A stretch of 64,000 nucleotides of DNA from Cryptomeria japonica (GCF_030272615.1 NC_081407.1:375451018-375515017), one strand, 5' to 3'. Counted from the stretch's first letter, positions 35,985-48,560 are shown. The notes: generated by a model from the sequence alone, not told the origin. Translations and numbers: made by a program.

Positions 35985-38900
35985 TTTTTTTAAATCATAA
36001 CCAAATGCATTTGTAAAACTAAAAGTTTTAGTATCAATCAGCATGCAACCATTCCAACCAAAACTAAATGTTAAAACAATAACATAATGTTTCTTTTACT
36101 TTACATCACAACATATCTCTTTCTTATCCAATTTTTCTCTCATTCCATGATGATGTAACTACAACCTCCCTCATACATGCACCTACTAGATGTGTACATG
36201 TCTAGAAGCTCAACGCAAACTCAAAGGATATTTAGGTACGTGATCATCATGATAAATTATAACCTTACTTTACCTAGATCAATCATATAGTAATAACATA
36301 CTAAATCTACATAGATGACCAAGGTATCCATAAGATTCAAGAAGGAGAGGCACATTTAATAAAAAAATCAAGAGGAAAATACCTAAGGACCAAACCTAGT
36401 GTCTCAGGGGCTCATCACAGATGGCCTTACCTACGTGAAATCATAGAGACTTCGTAGTTCATAGAACAATTTATAACCATCTCTTGTGAAGTTACAAAAG
36501 TGGGTATGCAACCCTTTCTAGGGCACAATTCCCCAGACAATTTTATCATCAACTGCCACCCACTTAGGTGAAACATGGATGAAGACTATATTTAGGATAT
36601 ACTATGCAATTCAACTCTTACTATATTCCTTCTATTCTTAAAAAATAAATAAATATTTCGCATAAATTATAACATGTTAACAAGGTCTATCGTATTGATT
36701 AAAAAATAAGAACCTATAACTTTTGAAATGATGAATGAAATCTTATAGCTACACACAATAATAAGCATAGTAATCACATGAAAAGTGATCAATTTAACTG
36801 GTAATTGAATCTTTAATACAATAATTTTAAGGAATTGAACATAAAATTATATAACTTAGCATTATACTAAAAAAAAATCCACATATACTCAATAGTATCT
36901 AGCATCACATCTATATTCACGAATCCTTCATATTTGTTCCCTTTATAACTCATTATATAGTTGAGAGAAGTCTATAAAATTCTATATACAACTAGCTTGA
37001 TATCAAGGGAACAAATTTTTTTTTAAAGATAAATCTTATCGCTAATCTCAACTAATTGTACTAGATATAGATTCTAAAATTGATGCATTTGGCAATTAAT
37101 GTCAAGTAGTAAATCTTAAATTAAACATCTCGCAAAAGTAAGTAAATCGAGTAAGTGATATTATAATTTATTGGTTACCCTGATACTTCATAGGACATCA
37201 TGAGTTACAAGTGTCCTCAATTCAATATTTTTCTATGTGTGTAAAGGTGGGAGGATAATGCATACATAAAATCTCTTAAAATTTTAAGAAGCCCCTTCAA
37301 CCTAATGGTTATAGAATTTGTATAATGATGAGATGCTCCACAATATTTGCAATCAAATAAAATAATGATATAGGCTCACTTGGTTAGAACACATTATATG
37401 ATGAGAGAATGAGAAAGGTAATTTTCTTAAATTTCAATCCACCTTGTGAGTTATGGATGAGCATACTTAAAATGTGGTCCTTGATTAAGTTTACATTGGC
37501 TCTTTTATATATACAAGTTGTTAGGCTTCCTTGTGTTTTTTTTTTTCAATATCTAATTTTTAATATTCTCACACTCAAGAGTTACCAATTATAGGTTTAT
37601 TCCACAATAATGATAATCTTCAATTCTTTCATCTTTTGTGAAGATTAAATTCCTATTGAATTTAATCAAATGTTAAGACCCACTCAAATCTTCAAGACAT
37701 ATTATCTTATATAGTAACTAATACATAGGCATTAAAAGTGCCAATTACATATATTGAAAAGGATAATATTTATAATTTTTAAAGGAAAGTTCAATTTTAT
37801 TGGCAAAAGACATTAATTCTACTAATTACATTATTATTATTTTATCACAAGAAGATTAAATTTCTAATTTTTAAGAGATATGTAAAACCTTAAGAGATTA
37901 ACATTCTAACTAAATCAATCTTTGAGATTTGAGATACCTTCATTGATAGAAACTTTAATAATATTAATTTAATAAATAACTATGATCTATATTATTGGAG
38001 GCGATGAACAATAGTGGTGATCATTTGGAGAAAATTATTTCCATGATGGCCGATTATAGAACAAGAACCATCACCAGTATATCTCTGGTCCTTGCACTAG
38101 AACCAGGAGCCAGAGCCAGGACCAGGGAACCTCCAGATTCATCATTGAGGATTTGGAGAAAATTAACAAGAGGATTTTTCAAAAAAATATTGAATTGGTG
38201 CACTCTCTCAATCGGGTACTTTGCCCTATTTTTTGGTGTTGTTGTTTTTGGTTTTTTGGCTCTTGGTTTGTGTGAGGTTTGTCCCATGTTTTGCTTAGGT
38301 TTATTTTCAGATTGGCTCCTGGCCTTGGTCTATAATACTTTGGGTTTCAGGTCCCTATTAAATATGTTTATCTTTATCAAAAACTATAATCTATATTATT
38401 AGGAAAAGGTTTATTTCATTTAAAGAGATAAAGTTTAATTCAAATGACTAAAGTAAATATAACCATGTTTGAGCACTTCCTTACTATTGAAAACTATTAG
38501 TATTTATCCAATAGATAAATGTTATTTAAATTGTACAATAATAGAAACCTTCGAATTATTCATTAACTCTGAAAATTTAGTTTAAAAATCTTCAAAAAGA
38601 TAAACTGTATAGTTTTTATTTTATTTTTTTCTTTCTTTCTTTTAAACTTTTAAAAACTAAGATATCTAATTTATAAAATCCCTATTTAATAGTTTAATTC
38701 AAAAATCACATTGACCCCAAAGCAAGTAAATCCATTGAAATGTGTGGCATTTACTCAATCTTTTTTTGTATAGATTACGCAGGAATGATTGTTAATTTAT
38801 TTTTTTGTTTTTAACAAACAAATCCAGATATACTTCCAAAGACTTTGAATGCTTCCATTTGTTTTTCAATAGCAACTCCACTAATCAGTAGAGAAGAAAA

Positions 38901-39228
38901 TTAGTTCAATATTTTTGAACTATTTTCATTTAAATGAAAATAGCCTAAGAAGGACTGTATTTTTGGTTTGTCTCAATTTAATAGAATTATGCATGAAATA
39001 TTTTCTTGTAGCATTGTTCTTAATATTTATTATTTTCTTTTTCTTCAGCATTACTATCCCTGTTTGTTTGGTTTTGCGTTTTAAATTTATCCCATTTGTT
39101 TTTCTAATACCAGAGGCTAATTTTGCACAAAATCTATTGATATTGAATAGAAGAATTTGTTTGGGCTTGGCTTCCTCACATACGGTCAATAGTAAAAGGT
39201 GGGCAGTCTAGATATGATGAACTATAGT
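35985..39228. repeat. Tandem duplication, copy 1 (~3.25 kb)
   Basis: Begins near TTTAAATCATAACCAAATGC and is repeated almost base for base from 39245. It holds no recognisable host gene. It contains the LINE fragment at 37999-38381. Small frames (37409-37594, 38915-39211) are not supported by any domain. Confidence 0.9.
37999..38381 (+). mobile_element. 5'-truncated LINE fragment with target-site duplication (copy 1)
   Basis: The fragment ends in GGTCCCTATTAAATATG and TTATCAAAAA, the same 3'-end phrase as the LINE at 20415. In one frame it reads FIIEDLEKINKRIFQKNIEL, homologous to the ORF3 tail FIMDELETINKKFIQKNAYL. It is flanked by ACTATGATCTATATTATTGG (left, ending 37998) and ACTATAATCTATATTATTAG (right, ending 38402), a ~20-bp target-site duplication typical of LINE insertion. 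Confidence 0.8.
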
Positions 39229-39244
39229 TACATAGGGACACCAA

Positions 39245-42200
39245 TTTTTTTAAATCATAACCAAATGCATTTGTAAAACTAAGAGTTTTAGTATCAATCA
39301 ACATGTAACCTTTCCAACCAAAAATAAATGTTAAAACAATAACATAATGTTTCTTTTACTTTACATCACAACGTACCTCTTTCTTATCCAATTTTTGCTC
39401 ACATTCCATCATGATGTAACTACAACCTCCCTCATACATGTGCCTGCTAGATGTGTACATGTCTAGAAGCTCAACACAAACTCAAATGATATTTAGATAC
39501 GTGATCATCATGATAATTTATAACCTTACTTTACCTAGATCAATCATAAAGTAATAACATACTAAATCTACATAGACTACCAAGGTATCCATAAGATTCA
39601 AGAAGGAGAGGCACATTTAATCAAAAAATAAAGAGGAAAAGACCTAAGAACCAAACCTAGTGTCTTGGGGGCTCATCACAGATGGCCTTGCCTACGTGGA
39701 ATCACAGAGACTTCTTAGTTCATAAAATAATTTATAACCATCTCTTGTGAAGTTACAAAAGCATGCAACCCTTTCTAGGGCTCAATTCCCTAGACAATTT
39801 TCTCTTCAGCTGCCACCCACTTAGGTGAAACGGGGATGAAGACTATATTTAGGATATACTATGCAATTCAACTCTTACTATATTCCTTATATTCTTAAAA
39901 AATAAATAAATATTCCACATAAATTATAACATGTTAACAAGGTCTATCATATTGATTAAAACATAAGAACCTATAACTTTTGAAATGATGAATGAAATCT
40001 CATAGCTACACACAATAATAAGCATAGTAATCACATGAAACGTGATCAATTTAACTGGTAATTGAATCTTTAATACAATAATTTTAAGGAATTGAACATA
40101 AAATTATATAACTTAGCATTCTACTAAAAAAAATCCACATATATTCAATAGTATCTAGCATCATGTTTATATTCATGAATCCTTCATATTTGTTCCCTTT
40201 ATAACTCATTATGTAGTTGAGAGAAGTCTATAAAATTCTATATATAACTAGCTTGATATCAAGGGAACATTTTTTTTTAAAGATAAATCTTATCGCTAAT
40301 CTCAACTAAATGTACTAGATATAGATTCTAAAATTGATGCATTTGTCAATTAATGTCATGTAGTAAATCTTAAATTAAACATCTCACAAGTGCAAGGAAA
40401 TCGAGTAAGTGATATTATAATTTATTGGTTACCCTGATACCTCACAGGACACCATGAGTTACAAGTGTCCACAATTCAATATTTTTCTCTGTGTGTAAAG
40501 GTGAGAGGATAATGCATACATATAATCTCTTAAAATTTTAAAAAGCCCCTTCAACCTAATGGTTATAGAATTGATATATTGATGAGATGCTCCACAATAT
40601 TTGCAATCAAATAAAATAATGATATAGGTTCACTTGGTTAGAACACATTATATGATGAGAGAATGAGAAAGGTTATTTTCTTAAATTTCAATCCACCTTG
40701 TGAGTTATGGATGAGCATACTTAAAATGTGGTCCTTGATTAAGTTTACATTGGCTCTTTTATATATACAAGTTGTTAGGCTTCCTTGTGTTTTTTTTTCA
40801 ATATCTAATTTTTAATATTCTCACACTCAAGAGTTACCAATTATAGGTTTATTCCACTATAATGATAATCTTCACTTCTTTCATCCTTTGTGAAGATTAA
40901 ATTCCTATTGAATTTAATCAAATGTTAAGACCCACTCCAATTTTCAAGACATATCATCTTATATAGTAACTAATACATAGGCATTAAAAGTGCCAATTAC
41001 ATATATTGAAAAGGATAATATTTATAAGTTTGAAAGGAAAGTTCAATTTTATTGGCAAAGGACATTAATTATACTAATTACATTATTACTATTTTATCAC
41101 AAGAAGATTAACTTTCTTTTTTTAGAGATATGCAAAACCTTAAGAGATTAACATTCTAACTAAATCAATCTTTGAGATTTGAGATACCTTCATTGATAGA
41201 AAATTAAATAATATTAATTTAATAAATATCTATAATCTATATTATTGGAGGCGATGAATAATTCCATGATGGCCGACTATAGAACCAGAACCATCACCAG
41301 TGACCCTCGGGACTAAAGAAGAAAAAGAATGCCTCCGAGGGTGGATAGACTGATGCTAGTGGGAAGACTAGCTCTGGTCCTTGCACTAGAACCAGCAGCC
41401 AGAGCCAGCGCCCACGGACCTCCAAATTCATCATTGAGGATTTGGAGAAAATTAACAAGAGGATTTTTTAGAAAAATATTGAATTGGTGCACTCTCTGAG
41501 TTGAGTACTTTGCCCTATTTTTTGGCGTTGTTGTTTTTGGTTTTTTGGCTCTCGGTTTGTGTGAGGTTTGTCCCATGTTTTTCTTAGGTTTAGTTTTAGG
41601 TTGGCTCCTCACCTTGATCTATAATACTTTGGGTTTTGGGTCCTTATAAAACATGTTTATCCTTATCAAAAACTATAATCTATATTATTAGAAAAAGGTT
41701 TATTTCATCTAAAGAGATAAAGTTTAATTCAAATGACTAAAGTAAATATAACCATGTTTGAACACTTCCTTGCTGTTGAAAATTATTAGTATTTATCGAA
41801 TAGATAAATGTTATTTAAATTGTACAATAATAGAAACCTTTGAATTATTCATTAACTTTGAAATTTTAGTTTTAAAATCTTCAAAAAGATAAAGTACACT
41901 AAGCAACCCATGTGTACTGTACAGTTCTTATTTTATTTTATTTTTCTTTCTTTCTTTTAAACTTTTTAAAACTAAGATATCTAATTTTTAAAATCCCTAT
42001 TTAATTGTTTAATTCAAAAATCACATTGACCCCAAAGCAAGTAAATCCATTGAAATGTGTGGCATTTACTCAATCTTTGTTTGTATAGATTACGCAGGAA
42101 TGATTGTTAATTTATTTTTATTTTTTTTAACAAACAAATCCAGATATACTTCCAAAGACTTTGAATGCTTCCATTTGTTTTTCAATAGAACTCCACTAAT

Positions 42201-42560
42201 CAGTAGAGAAGAAAATTAGTTCAATATTTTTGAACTATTTTCATTTAATGAAAATAGCTTAAGAAGGACTGTATATTTGGTTTGTCTCATTTTAATAGAA
42301 TTATGCATGAAATATTTTCTTGTAGCATTGTCCTTAATATTTATTATTTTCATTTTCTTCAGCATTGCTATCAAGCTGAGTGTATTTGAGTAATTTGTTT
42401 GGTTTTGTGTTTTAAATTTATCCCTGTTTGTTTTTCTAATACCAGAGGCTAATTTTGCACAAAATCTATTGATATTGAATAAAAGAATTTGTTTGGGCTA
42501 GGCTTCCTCACATACGGTGAATAGTAAAAGGCGAACAATCTACATATGACGAACTATACT
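39245..42560. repeat. Tandem duplication, copy 2 (~3.3 kb)
   Basis: Offset is 3260 bases at the left end and about 3332 at the right because of indels. The largest is about 60-70 bases near 41300-41365, present here and missing in copy 1. By eye most 60-base lines differ at only one to three positions. The two copies are separated by about 16 bases. Confidence 0.9.
41249..41670 (+). mobile_element. Same LINE fragment in duplication copy 2
   Basis: Equivalent to 37999-38381 with the same flanking CTATAATCTATATTATT on both sides, so the LINE was present before the block was duplicated. This copy keeps about 65 bases (41297-41365) missing in copy 1 and lacks about 30 near its 5' end. Confidence 0.8.
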
Positions 42561-43379
42561 TGTCTTGGCAGTGAGGAGAACACCAAATAGAATCATTACC
42601 CAATAGAATCATACCAAATAGAATAAAATAAAGTTTAAATGTGAGGCTTGTGTTGCCTATGAAGTAGCTTCAAATGCCAGTGGTGACTAGGGAAATTGTG
42701 AGTATCTTCATAGCATAGAAGAATTTTGTTAGATGTCATTGCAACAACGTCGGTAGTCATGAAGCAAAATGTGGAAGCATAGACCAGGCATATGAACCAT
42801 TTTAGATTTCATAATAGAAATGTGGTCTCATGGCATCCTTGATTGGAGGACACACACCAAAAATAGATTTTCTGAAGAGGCTTTAGAAACTTCCCAACAA
42901 AAATGAACTTGGCAGGCCTGTTCCCCCAGAATTTCCACGACATTCTCAGATTTATGATAGGCTAGTTGGATTATGCTTCTAATCGTTCTTACTAGATCAA
43001 TAAGGGACACCATGTTGCTATAATGGCATGATAGAATACTGCAAAACAATCAAAGTGTTGGCTTTCAAACATAAACAAGGGTCGCAGTAGTTGGAGAAAT
43101 AATGGTATAGTCTAGTTGAAATGTACATGTCAAGACATTTTAGCTTGGAATCTGATCACTACCTCTTACACTTGAATTGCTTGGGCTATTTCATCAACCT
43201 CTATAAGAATTTCTTCCTTTAAATCTAAAGTTAGATGTTCCTTTGCTTCTATGATAATGAACTAAAACTTGTGAATTAAAAGCAAGCTCCAAGGAAGATT
43301 TAGAAGAATTACTAATCTCATGCTCATGGGAAATAAGAGAGCCATTATGCTCATCTATAGAAAACTAAGAAGATTTTTT
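42561..43379. other. Unassigned, possibly decayed Copia interior
   Basis: The minus strand directly continues the gag relic at 43380-43880, with fragments such as a Ser-rich SNSSKSSLELAF near 43320-43290. Nothing clear below about 43150. Confidence 0.35.
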
Positions 43380-43880
43380 ATTTCTTCTATAGTACAATAA
43401 TTGATTCAAGCTTTGTAAGAAGGCTCCTTATAATATTTTCAAGCATTCTGCTATCTTCAATAATCTCACCATGAGACCTAATTTGATTAACAAATCCAAT
43501 AACTTGAGTAAAAATGAATCTATGGACTGAAATTGCATCATACATATGGTTTCAAAATCTCTTCTTAAAATGTGTAATTTTATAGTTTTCACTTTATCCA
43601 TACCTTGGTATGCAGTTTGAGGGATGTTCCCCGCTTGCTTTGATTTTCTTTGTTTCGCAACTCTTGGAAAGATGCTTTCACATACTACATGAAGAATGTA
43701 GAAAAAATCCTTTGAATCCCATTTTCTATTATCCTTTATCAAATCCTTATGTGCTTGAGGTAGTGCTTCATATGTTGTTGTATATTTAGGTTCAACAAAT
43801 TCATTCTCTACAAGCTTCCATATATCTTCAGAACAAAATAAAGCCCTCATTGAAATTGACTAATATCAATAGTTTTTTCC
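43380..43880 (-). pseudogene. Copia gag fragment (UBN2-type)
   Basis: The 140-codon frame 43850-43428 matches plant Copia gag in order: SISMRALFCSEDIWKLVE, then a charged segment with KWDSKDFFYILHVVCESIF, then YQGMDKVKTIKLHILRRDFE and MQFQSIDSFLLKLLDL. It then shifts frame into ENIIRSLLTKLESIIV, the expected KILRSL-type motif. Gag builds the virus-like particle. Protease, integrase and polymerase are not seen downstream. Confidence 0.75.
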
Positions 43881-43934
43881 ATTAAACTAAAGAATCTAAG
43901 GATTTGTAAGACTTGTGCTAGATTATGTCATTAA

Positions 43935-43953
43935 CTTGGCTCTCATACTAGAT
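43935..43953 (-). other. Primer binding site and LTR edge of the Copia gag relic
   Basis: Minus-strand TAGTATGAGAGCCAAG (43950-43935) differs by two bases from the canonical TGGTATCAGAGCCAAG, and lies about 90 bases upstream of gag. The LTR would begin at 43953 and extend right. Its outer end was not identified. Confidence 0.6.
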
Positions 43954-44755
43954 GAAGGTAAAACATAAAGGAGATAGCAAATACCAACAATTAACTGATA
44001 AACAAACTCATTTGATCAATGTAGAGCTTCAACTCTTTTGTATGACGCAATAAAAAAAATAACACTCAAAAGTGTTACATAGAAGACTCAAATTTTATAA
44101 TAGATTTAACAAAAACTTTTCAATTTCTTAGTAGAAAAATGAAGCCGCCACCTACAAAACATAGAATCTTACACTCTTACAGAAAAACCATACTTAAAAA
44201 AGATCACCCATTTCCTTTACAAAGAAGATAGAGTATGTTTCAACAAAATCTCATATTGAAAATAAACAACTGTTGTTGCTCAACCTTAGAGAGCAATAAA
44301 TTGTTGTTTGCTTCTACTATCTATTTTTTCCATTGCCTAAACACATATATATAATTTGGTGCATAAATGAAAGTCACTATTCCAATGCATTATTGGTCAT
44401 GGGTTGCACATGAGCTTCTCTTAATAACAAGTATGATTCATGAATAAATGACTGCAACATATTAATAACTAGATACAATTAACTTTGAAAAAGGAAAAAG
44501 TTGAAATTGGTATGGGAGTACTGATTACTGCAGCTCCATCAGTGATTCGGTGTTGAAAAAAAAAAATATGTTTCCCTTATTTTAAAAAAGTATGTTTGTG
44601 TCTAAAACACAAGTATAGAATGCAACTATTGTTAATATCTTTCATTTATGTTCAAAAGAATAGTTGTTCTTTCTGCTTGCCATAAGTACGAACACTAACA
44701 CATTTGGGTGCATTTTTCGACGAACATTTCTGATGAACTATGGGATTTCTTTCAT
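43954..44755. other. Probable eroded LTR, then spacer
   Basis: The part next to the primer site is presumably LTR by position. No partner copy exists in the window to define its edge, and no gene was seen. Confidence 0.35.
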
Positions 44756-44759
44756 TTTG

Positions 44760-44982
44760 TCGGATCTTAGGAGGCAATTTGTGTCAAATTTGTTTTTGTT
44801 TTAAATCTTGCTCGGCGTTCGTTGCAATTTCGATAAAACCAACTGTCGTCGGAATCTTGCTCGATATTTGTCAGATCTTAGGAGGCAATTTCTATCAAAT
44901 TTGTTTTTTTTTGAAAATCTTGTCTGACGTTCGTCGAAATTCTGATGAAGCCAACTATCATCGGAATCTTGCCCGATGTTCA
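44760..44982 (+). repeat. 111-bp tandem duplication
   Basis: TCGGATCTTAGGAGGCAATT at 44760 and TCAGATCTTAGGAGGCAATT at 44871 head two copies ending with CGGAATCTTGCTCGATATTTG and CGGAATCTTGCCCGATGTTCA. A partial third copy may precede them (44717-44758). Confidence 0.85.
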
Positions 44983-45177
44983 TTGGAATTCCCATGAAAA
45001 ATAGAAAAGTAAAAAAGGGCGTGTGCACAAAGATGATGGTCAGAGAAGTGGACACCACCCATAAAAACATGGAAAAACAAGCAGCGTGTACATGGTTTTA
45101 AAATTTTAAATTCCTGTGTACGTGCTTAGGTTTGTTCTTCTTGAGCCTAGAGAAGATAGCGCATATGCGCTGCTTTT

Positions 45178-45293
45178 AGAAAAATGAGTGCGTACGTGCT
45201 ATTATTAGGAAAATGAGTGCGTATGTGCTATTATTAGGAAAATGATTGCGTACACGCTTCTCATAGGAAAATGAACGCGTACGCACTAATAAT
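45178..45293 (+). repeat. 29-bp tandem array, four units
   Basis: Units start at 45178, 45207, 45236 and 45265, each with AGGAAAATGA then TGCGTACGTGC or a variant. The core GCGTACG is palindromic. It lies about 150 bases upstream of the first ATG of the multi-exon locus. Confidence 0.85.
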
Positions 45294-45443
45294 CCAAATA
45301 AAAACGCATATGTGGTGCCTGGTAAAAAAGTTTTAAAAAAAAACTGGGTCTCATTTACCCATGAATAGCGCTTTTTTAACTTCATTTTTTCCCCACTTCC
45401 TCTCCTAAACCGCGAATGGGGTGCTAGATTTGTCCTCCAAGCT

Positions 45444-48066
45444 ATGGATCAAGATTAGTTTTTTTTGTTTATTTTTGTCTTTCTTTCTGGTTTATGCAAT
45501 TTTTTTTACATTTTAAATTTAATTTCATTAATTTTGATTAGGCTTTTTCATTTTTTGTTTCAAAAACTAGATTCTTCTAATCTAGAACAAGAACAACCAA
45601 ATGCACCTCCTGAAAAACCACAAGAATAACCAAATGCACCTCCTAAAAACATACAAGAACAACCCCCAATTCCTCCTTTTGACCGCACACTCGAAACATA
45701 GGAAGAATTAATTAATTAGTTAGGACAAAATATGTCTAAAATCAATAGACTGATTGTTAAATTGAAAAATTCTGAACTTGATCATCATCAATCCCTCGCC
45801 ACTAGCCTAGAAACATTAGCTAGTGGTGGCATAGCTATTTCCACAGAAATTACCAAATGGGGAAGCTTTAGGGATAGTTTTTGTCAATTCTATGCCAATG
45901 GGCTATCATACGATGGAGTAAAAAACAAAAATATTACTAAACAACAAATATGTGCCCTTTTTGTTGATCCCAAAACTGGTCAATCATTACCTCTTAATGC
46001 AAAGAGGTTTCCCATACATTGGTGTACCAATGTGTAGATGAAGAATCTTTTTTGGCAGAGGTGGTGGATGGTCTTTGATGATCCACCTTGTAATAATTAT
46101 GAGGTGCCATTATATTTTTTGAGAAAAATATATTGTGAATTTGTGCTCAATGTGCGACCAAACTATTTTGGCATGAGAGAGTTTCATGGTAGAGGTGGTG
46201 GCTCTGCCCAAGATAGACCTGGAGCCCATAGGCAATTACCTGCAGAGAGTCGCCACCCCCTAGCACCCAAATCCAAGGTGCATTAGGCTGTCCCATTAGA
46301 GTTGAAAGAGTTGATGGAGCTATAGACTCTTCAAGCAGCCATAGCATTGACTGGTGCCCTCATCTAGCATGGGACATCATTAACACACCCTATTGTATTG
46401 GATGATGAGCCATTAGAGGGTGACAAAGAGCCCATCCAACATGTGTGTGTCATTTGCTTGGGGATATGCTCGGGGACAGATGATGTAGCCGGTGTAGATG
46501 GATCCTCATATCATCTGTGCATGATTTGTGGTTGTACATATCAAGCTCACATGGTTGAGGATGTCATGCTGACAGTTGAGTTAATGGACATGGTGTTTGC
46601 CCATGAGCCACAGACACAGGTGTGTTGATTTGAATTCATAACATTTTATTTATCAGTCACTTTAAATTTGTAATTACATAAATGAATTTTCATTTATACA
46701 TCGATTTAAATTAAGATAAATAATATGCATTTTAGGGTGCAGCAACGGTATCCCATACACCTCCCCCAGTTACTATAGCTGCAACTTCGATGCCTGAGGT
46801 ATAAATTTTGTAACATGTTAAAATAGAATAGTACACTTTGAATTCAAAAAAATACAAGATATACTACCTATCTTTAATGCAAGGTCCAATTTTTGGTTTA
46901 TAGGTGTTGACAGGGGATGAAATGTCCCAGATTGATGACATCATGCTCTCAGTGATCGATTTTGGCCCACAAGGCTATACGGTATCATATTTTCTACAAC
47001 TCTTTTTATGTATTGTTTTGATGGATTATGCAATTCATTTCATTTTAATTTTTAAAATTATGTTTAATTTATTATCTGTACTAATATCTCATGTTAATTT
47101 TTTTTTTTTAGGGTACCCCCTCTGCGTCTAGGGCTCGTCCTAAGAAAAAGAATTCCTTGAAGATGCCAAAACATGGGAAGAAGGTAATTGAACACATTTT
47201 TAATTGTACAATTGTTTGAAAATGTTTAAATCAAGTATTAGTTGGGGTTTGTAGATTGATTAGTGTTTTTTGTCTATTTTACATGTATAGCGGCCATTGA
47301 GCTTTGTGGATTTGTTGAATGCACCTGATTCGCCCGCAGATCAAGAGAGGGTAGAGGTATGTATCTCTACTTTATTTTCTTGATTTCATGATTATATGCA
47401 CGCATACATGTGAACTTGTGATATATTATAATCTTGTAATTTTTCATACAGGAAATATCCATACCTATTTTGTCAATGGCAAACCCTCCTCCTTGCACTG
47501 GAGAAGCATCTCAAGATCCAATACACTTTTGTTTGACATGAAAAATTAATTGTTTTTAACCTTTAATACTTATCATTATATTAATTGTATTTAATCTTTG
47601 AACATTTTTTGTATTGGTAATAGCGACACTTTCTACATCGATGGTGAGCTATCCTCAGTCCATTGGAGAAGCATCTCAGCCACAGGTACACCATTGTTCT
47701 CTATATTATAGGTTTTAAGTGTTTTTGATATATTTATGTTAGTACATTGTATTAATTGTACATTTAATCTACAATAGACCCCTTCACGGTACGACCATAA
47801 CGTGGATCCATTTAAGTATGTCTTCAAGAAAATTAAGAGTGACAAGGAGAGGAGAGTGAAGACATTAGCTCCTACATCAGCCGATGAGGTAATCTACATT
47901 TCAATTGCAAAGGAATTATAGTTAAATGCATAGTTATGTTGTTAATTGTGAACTATTTTCTACAAAAAAATTCTAACTTGGCTTTTAAATTGTGGTTTTG
48001 CAGCCATCTACAGAGCCGCGTACTGCATCGAAGAGGCTTGATTTTGATGATCCACTACAAGTTTAG
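45444..48066 (+). pseudogene. Multi-exon plant gene or gene relic of unknown function, nine or more exons
   Basis: Exons inferred from open frame and GT-AG borders: large exon to 46619 (donor CAG|GTGTGT), then 46736-46798, 46904-46981, 47112-47183, 47291-47356, 47452-47515, 47624-47685, 47778-47888 and 48004-48066 (stop TAG). Lengths of the phase-0 exons are 63, 78, 72, 66, 111 and 63, all multiples of three. Only intron 47516-47623 is phase 1, and its 5' border is AT rather than GT. The large exon frame (from about 45590) holds Pro/Gln repeats (QEQPNAPP), KINRLIVKLKN and a Cys-rich CVICLGIC...CMICGC segment. It carries one TAA (near 45628) and six TAG stops (near 45701, 45716, 46035, 46284, 46323 and 46368). 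The C-terminal part is basic and disordered (RPKKKN, KKIKSDKERR). ATG 45444 is a possible start. AATAAA at 48233 could be the polyadenylation signal. Function unknown. Confidence 0.55.
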
Positions 48067-48232
48067 GATCATATAGTTTTAGTTTTGGTCATAGAGTGAC
48101 CAATACATGTAGATATATTCTACATTTTTATTATATATCGATTTGGACATGACATATGCCACATTTGTGTAATACTTGTATTGACTTGCCAGACATGCCT
48201 TTTTTCTATATATAAATATCGATATTCGATCC

Positions 48233-48238
48233 AATAAA
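48233..48238 (+). promoter_or_regulatory. Candidate polyadenylation signal
   Basis: AATAAA about 167 bases after the stop codon of the multi-exon locus, in its 3' flank. Confidence 0.35.
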
Positions 48239-48239
48239 T

Positions 48240-48560
48240 GTGTAATGAGTTTATTATTTTGTATTCATTGTATTTTGTGGTTGTCCTTTTATAAATTTAA
48301 ATGAATATTTGCATATGTAATCAACAATATGAATATAAACAACAAAAATATATGATATAAAACATTGCAATCATGGAATATGAGTTGATAAAATTTCTAA
48401 AATGTTGAATTAACCCCTACAAAACTCCTTGTATTCAGTTCATTATTGTGTATTCGCTGTATTTGGTGCCTTCCCTTTTATAAATTTTAATGAATATTTG
48501 CATATGTAATTAACAATATGAATATAAACAATAAAAATCAACAATATGAATATAAACAAC
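48240..48560 (+). repeat. ~185-bp direct repeat
   Basis: TTTTATAAATTT, GAATATTTGCATATGTAAT and AACAATATGAATATAAACAA occur at 48289-48345 and again at 48475-48530, with a partial third echo at 48540-48560. Confidence 0.75.

Noticed and set aside
37409-39211. Small ORFs inside the 3.3-kb duplication as host genes
   Set aside because: No domain, not preserved equally in both copies, and partly made of the LINE fragment.
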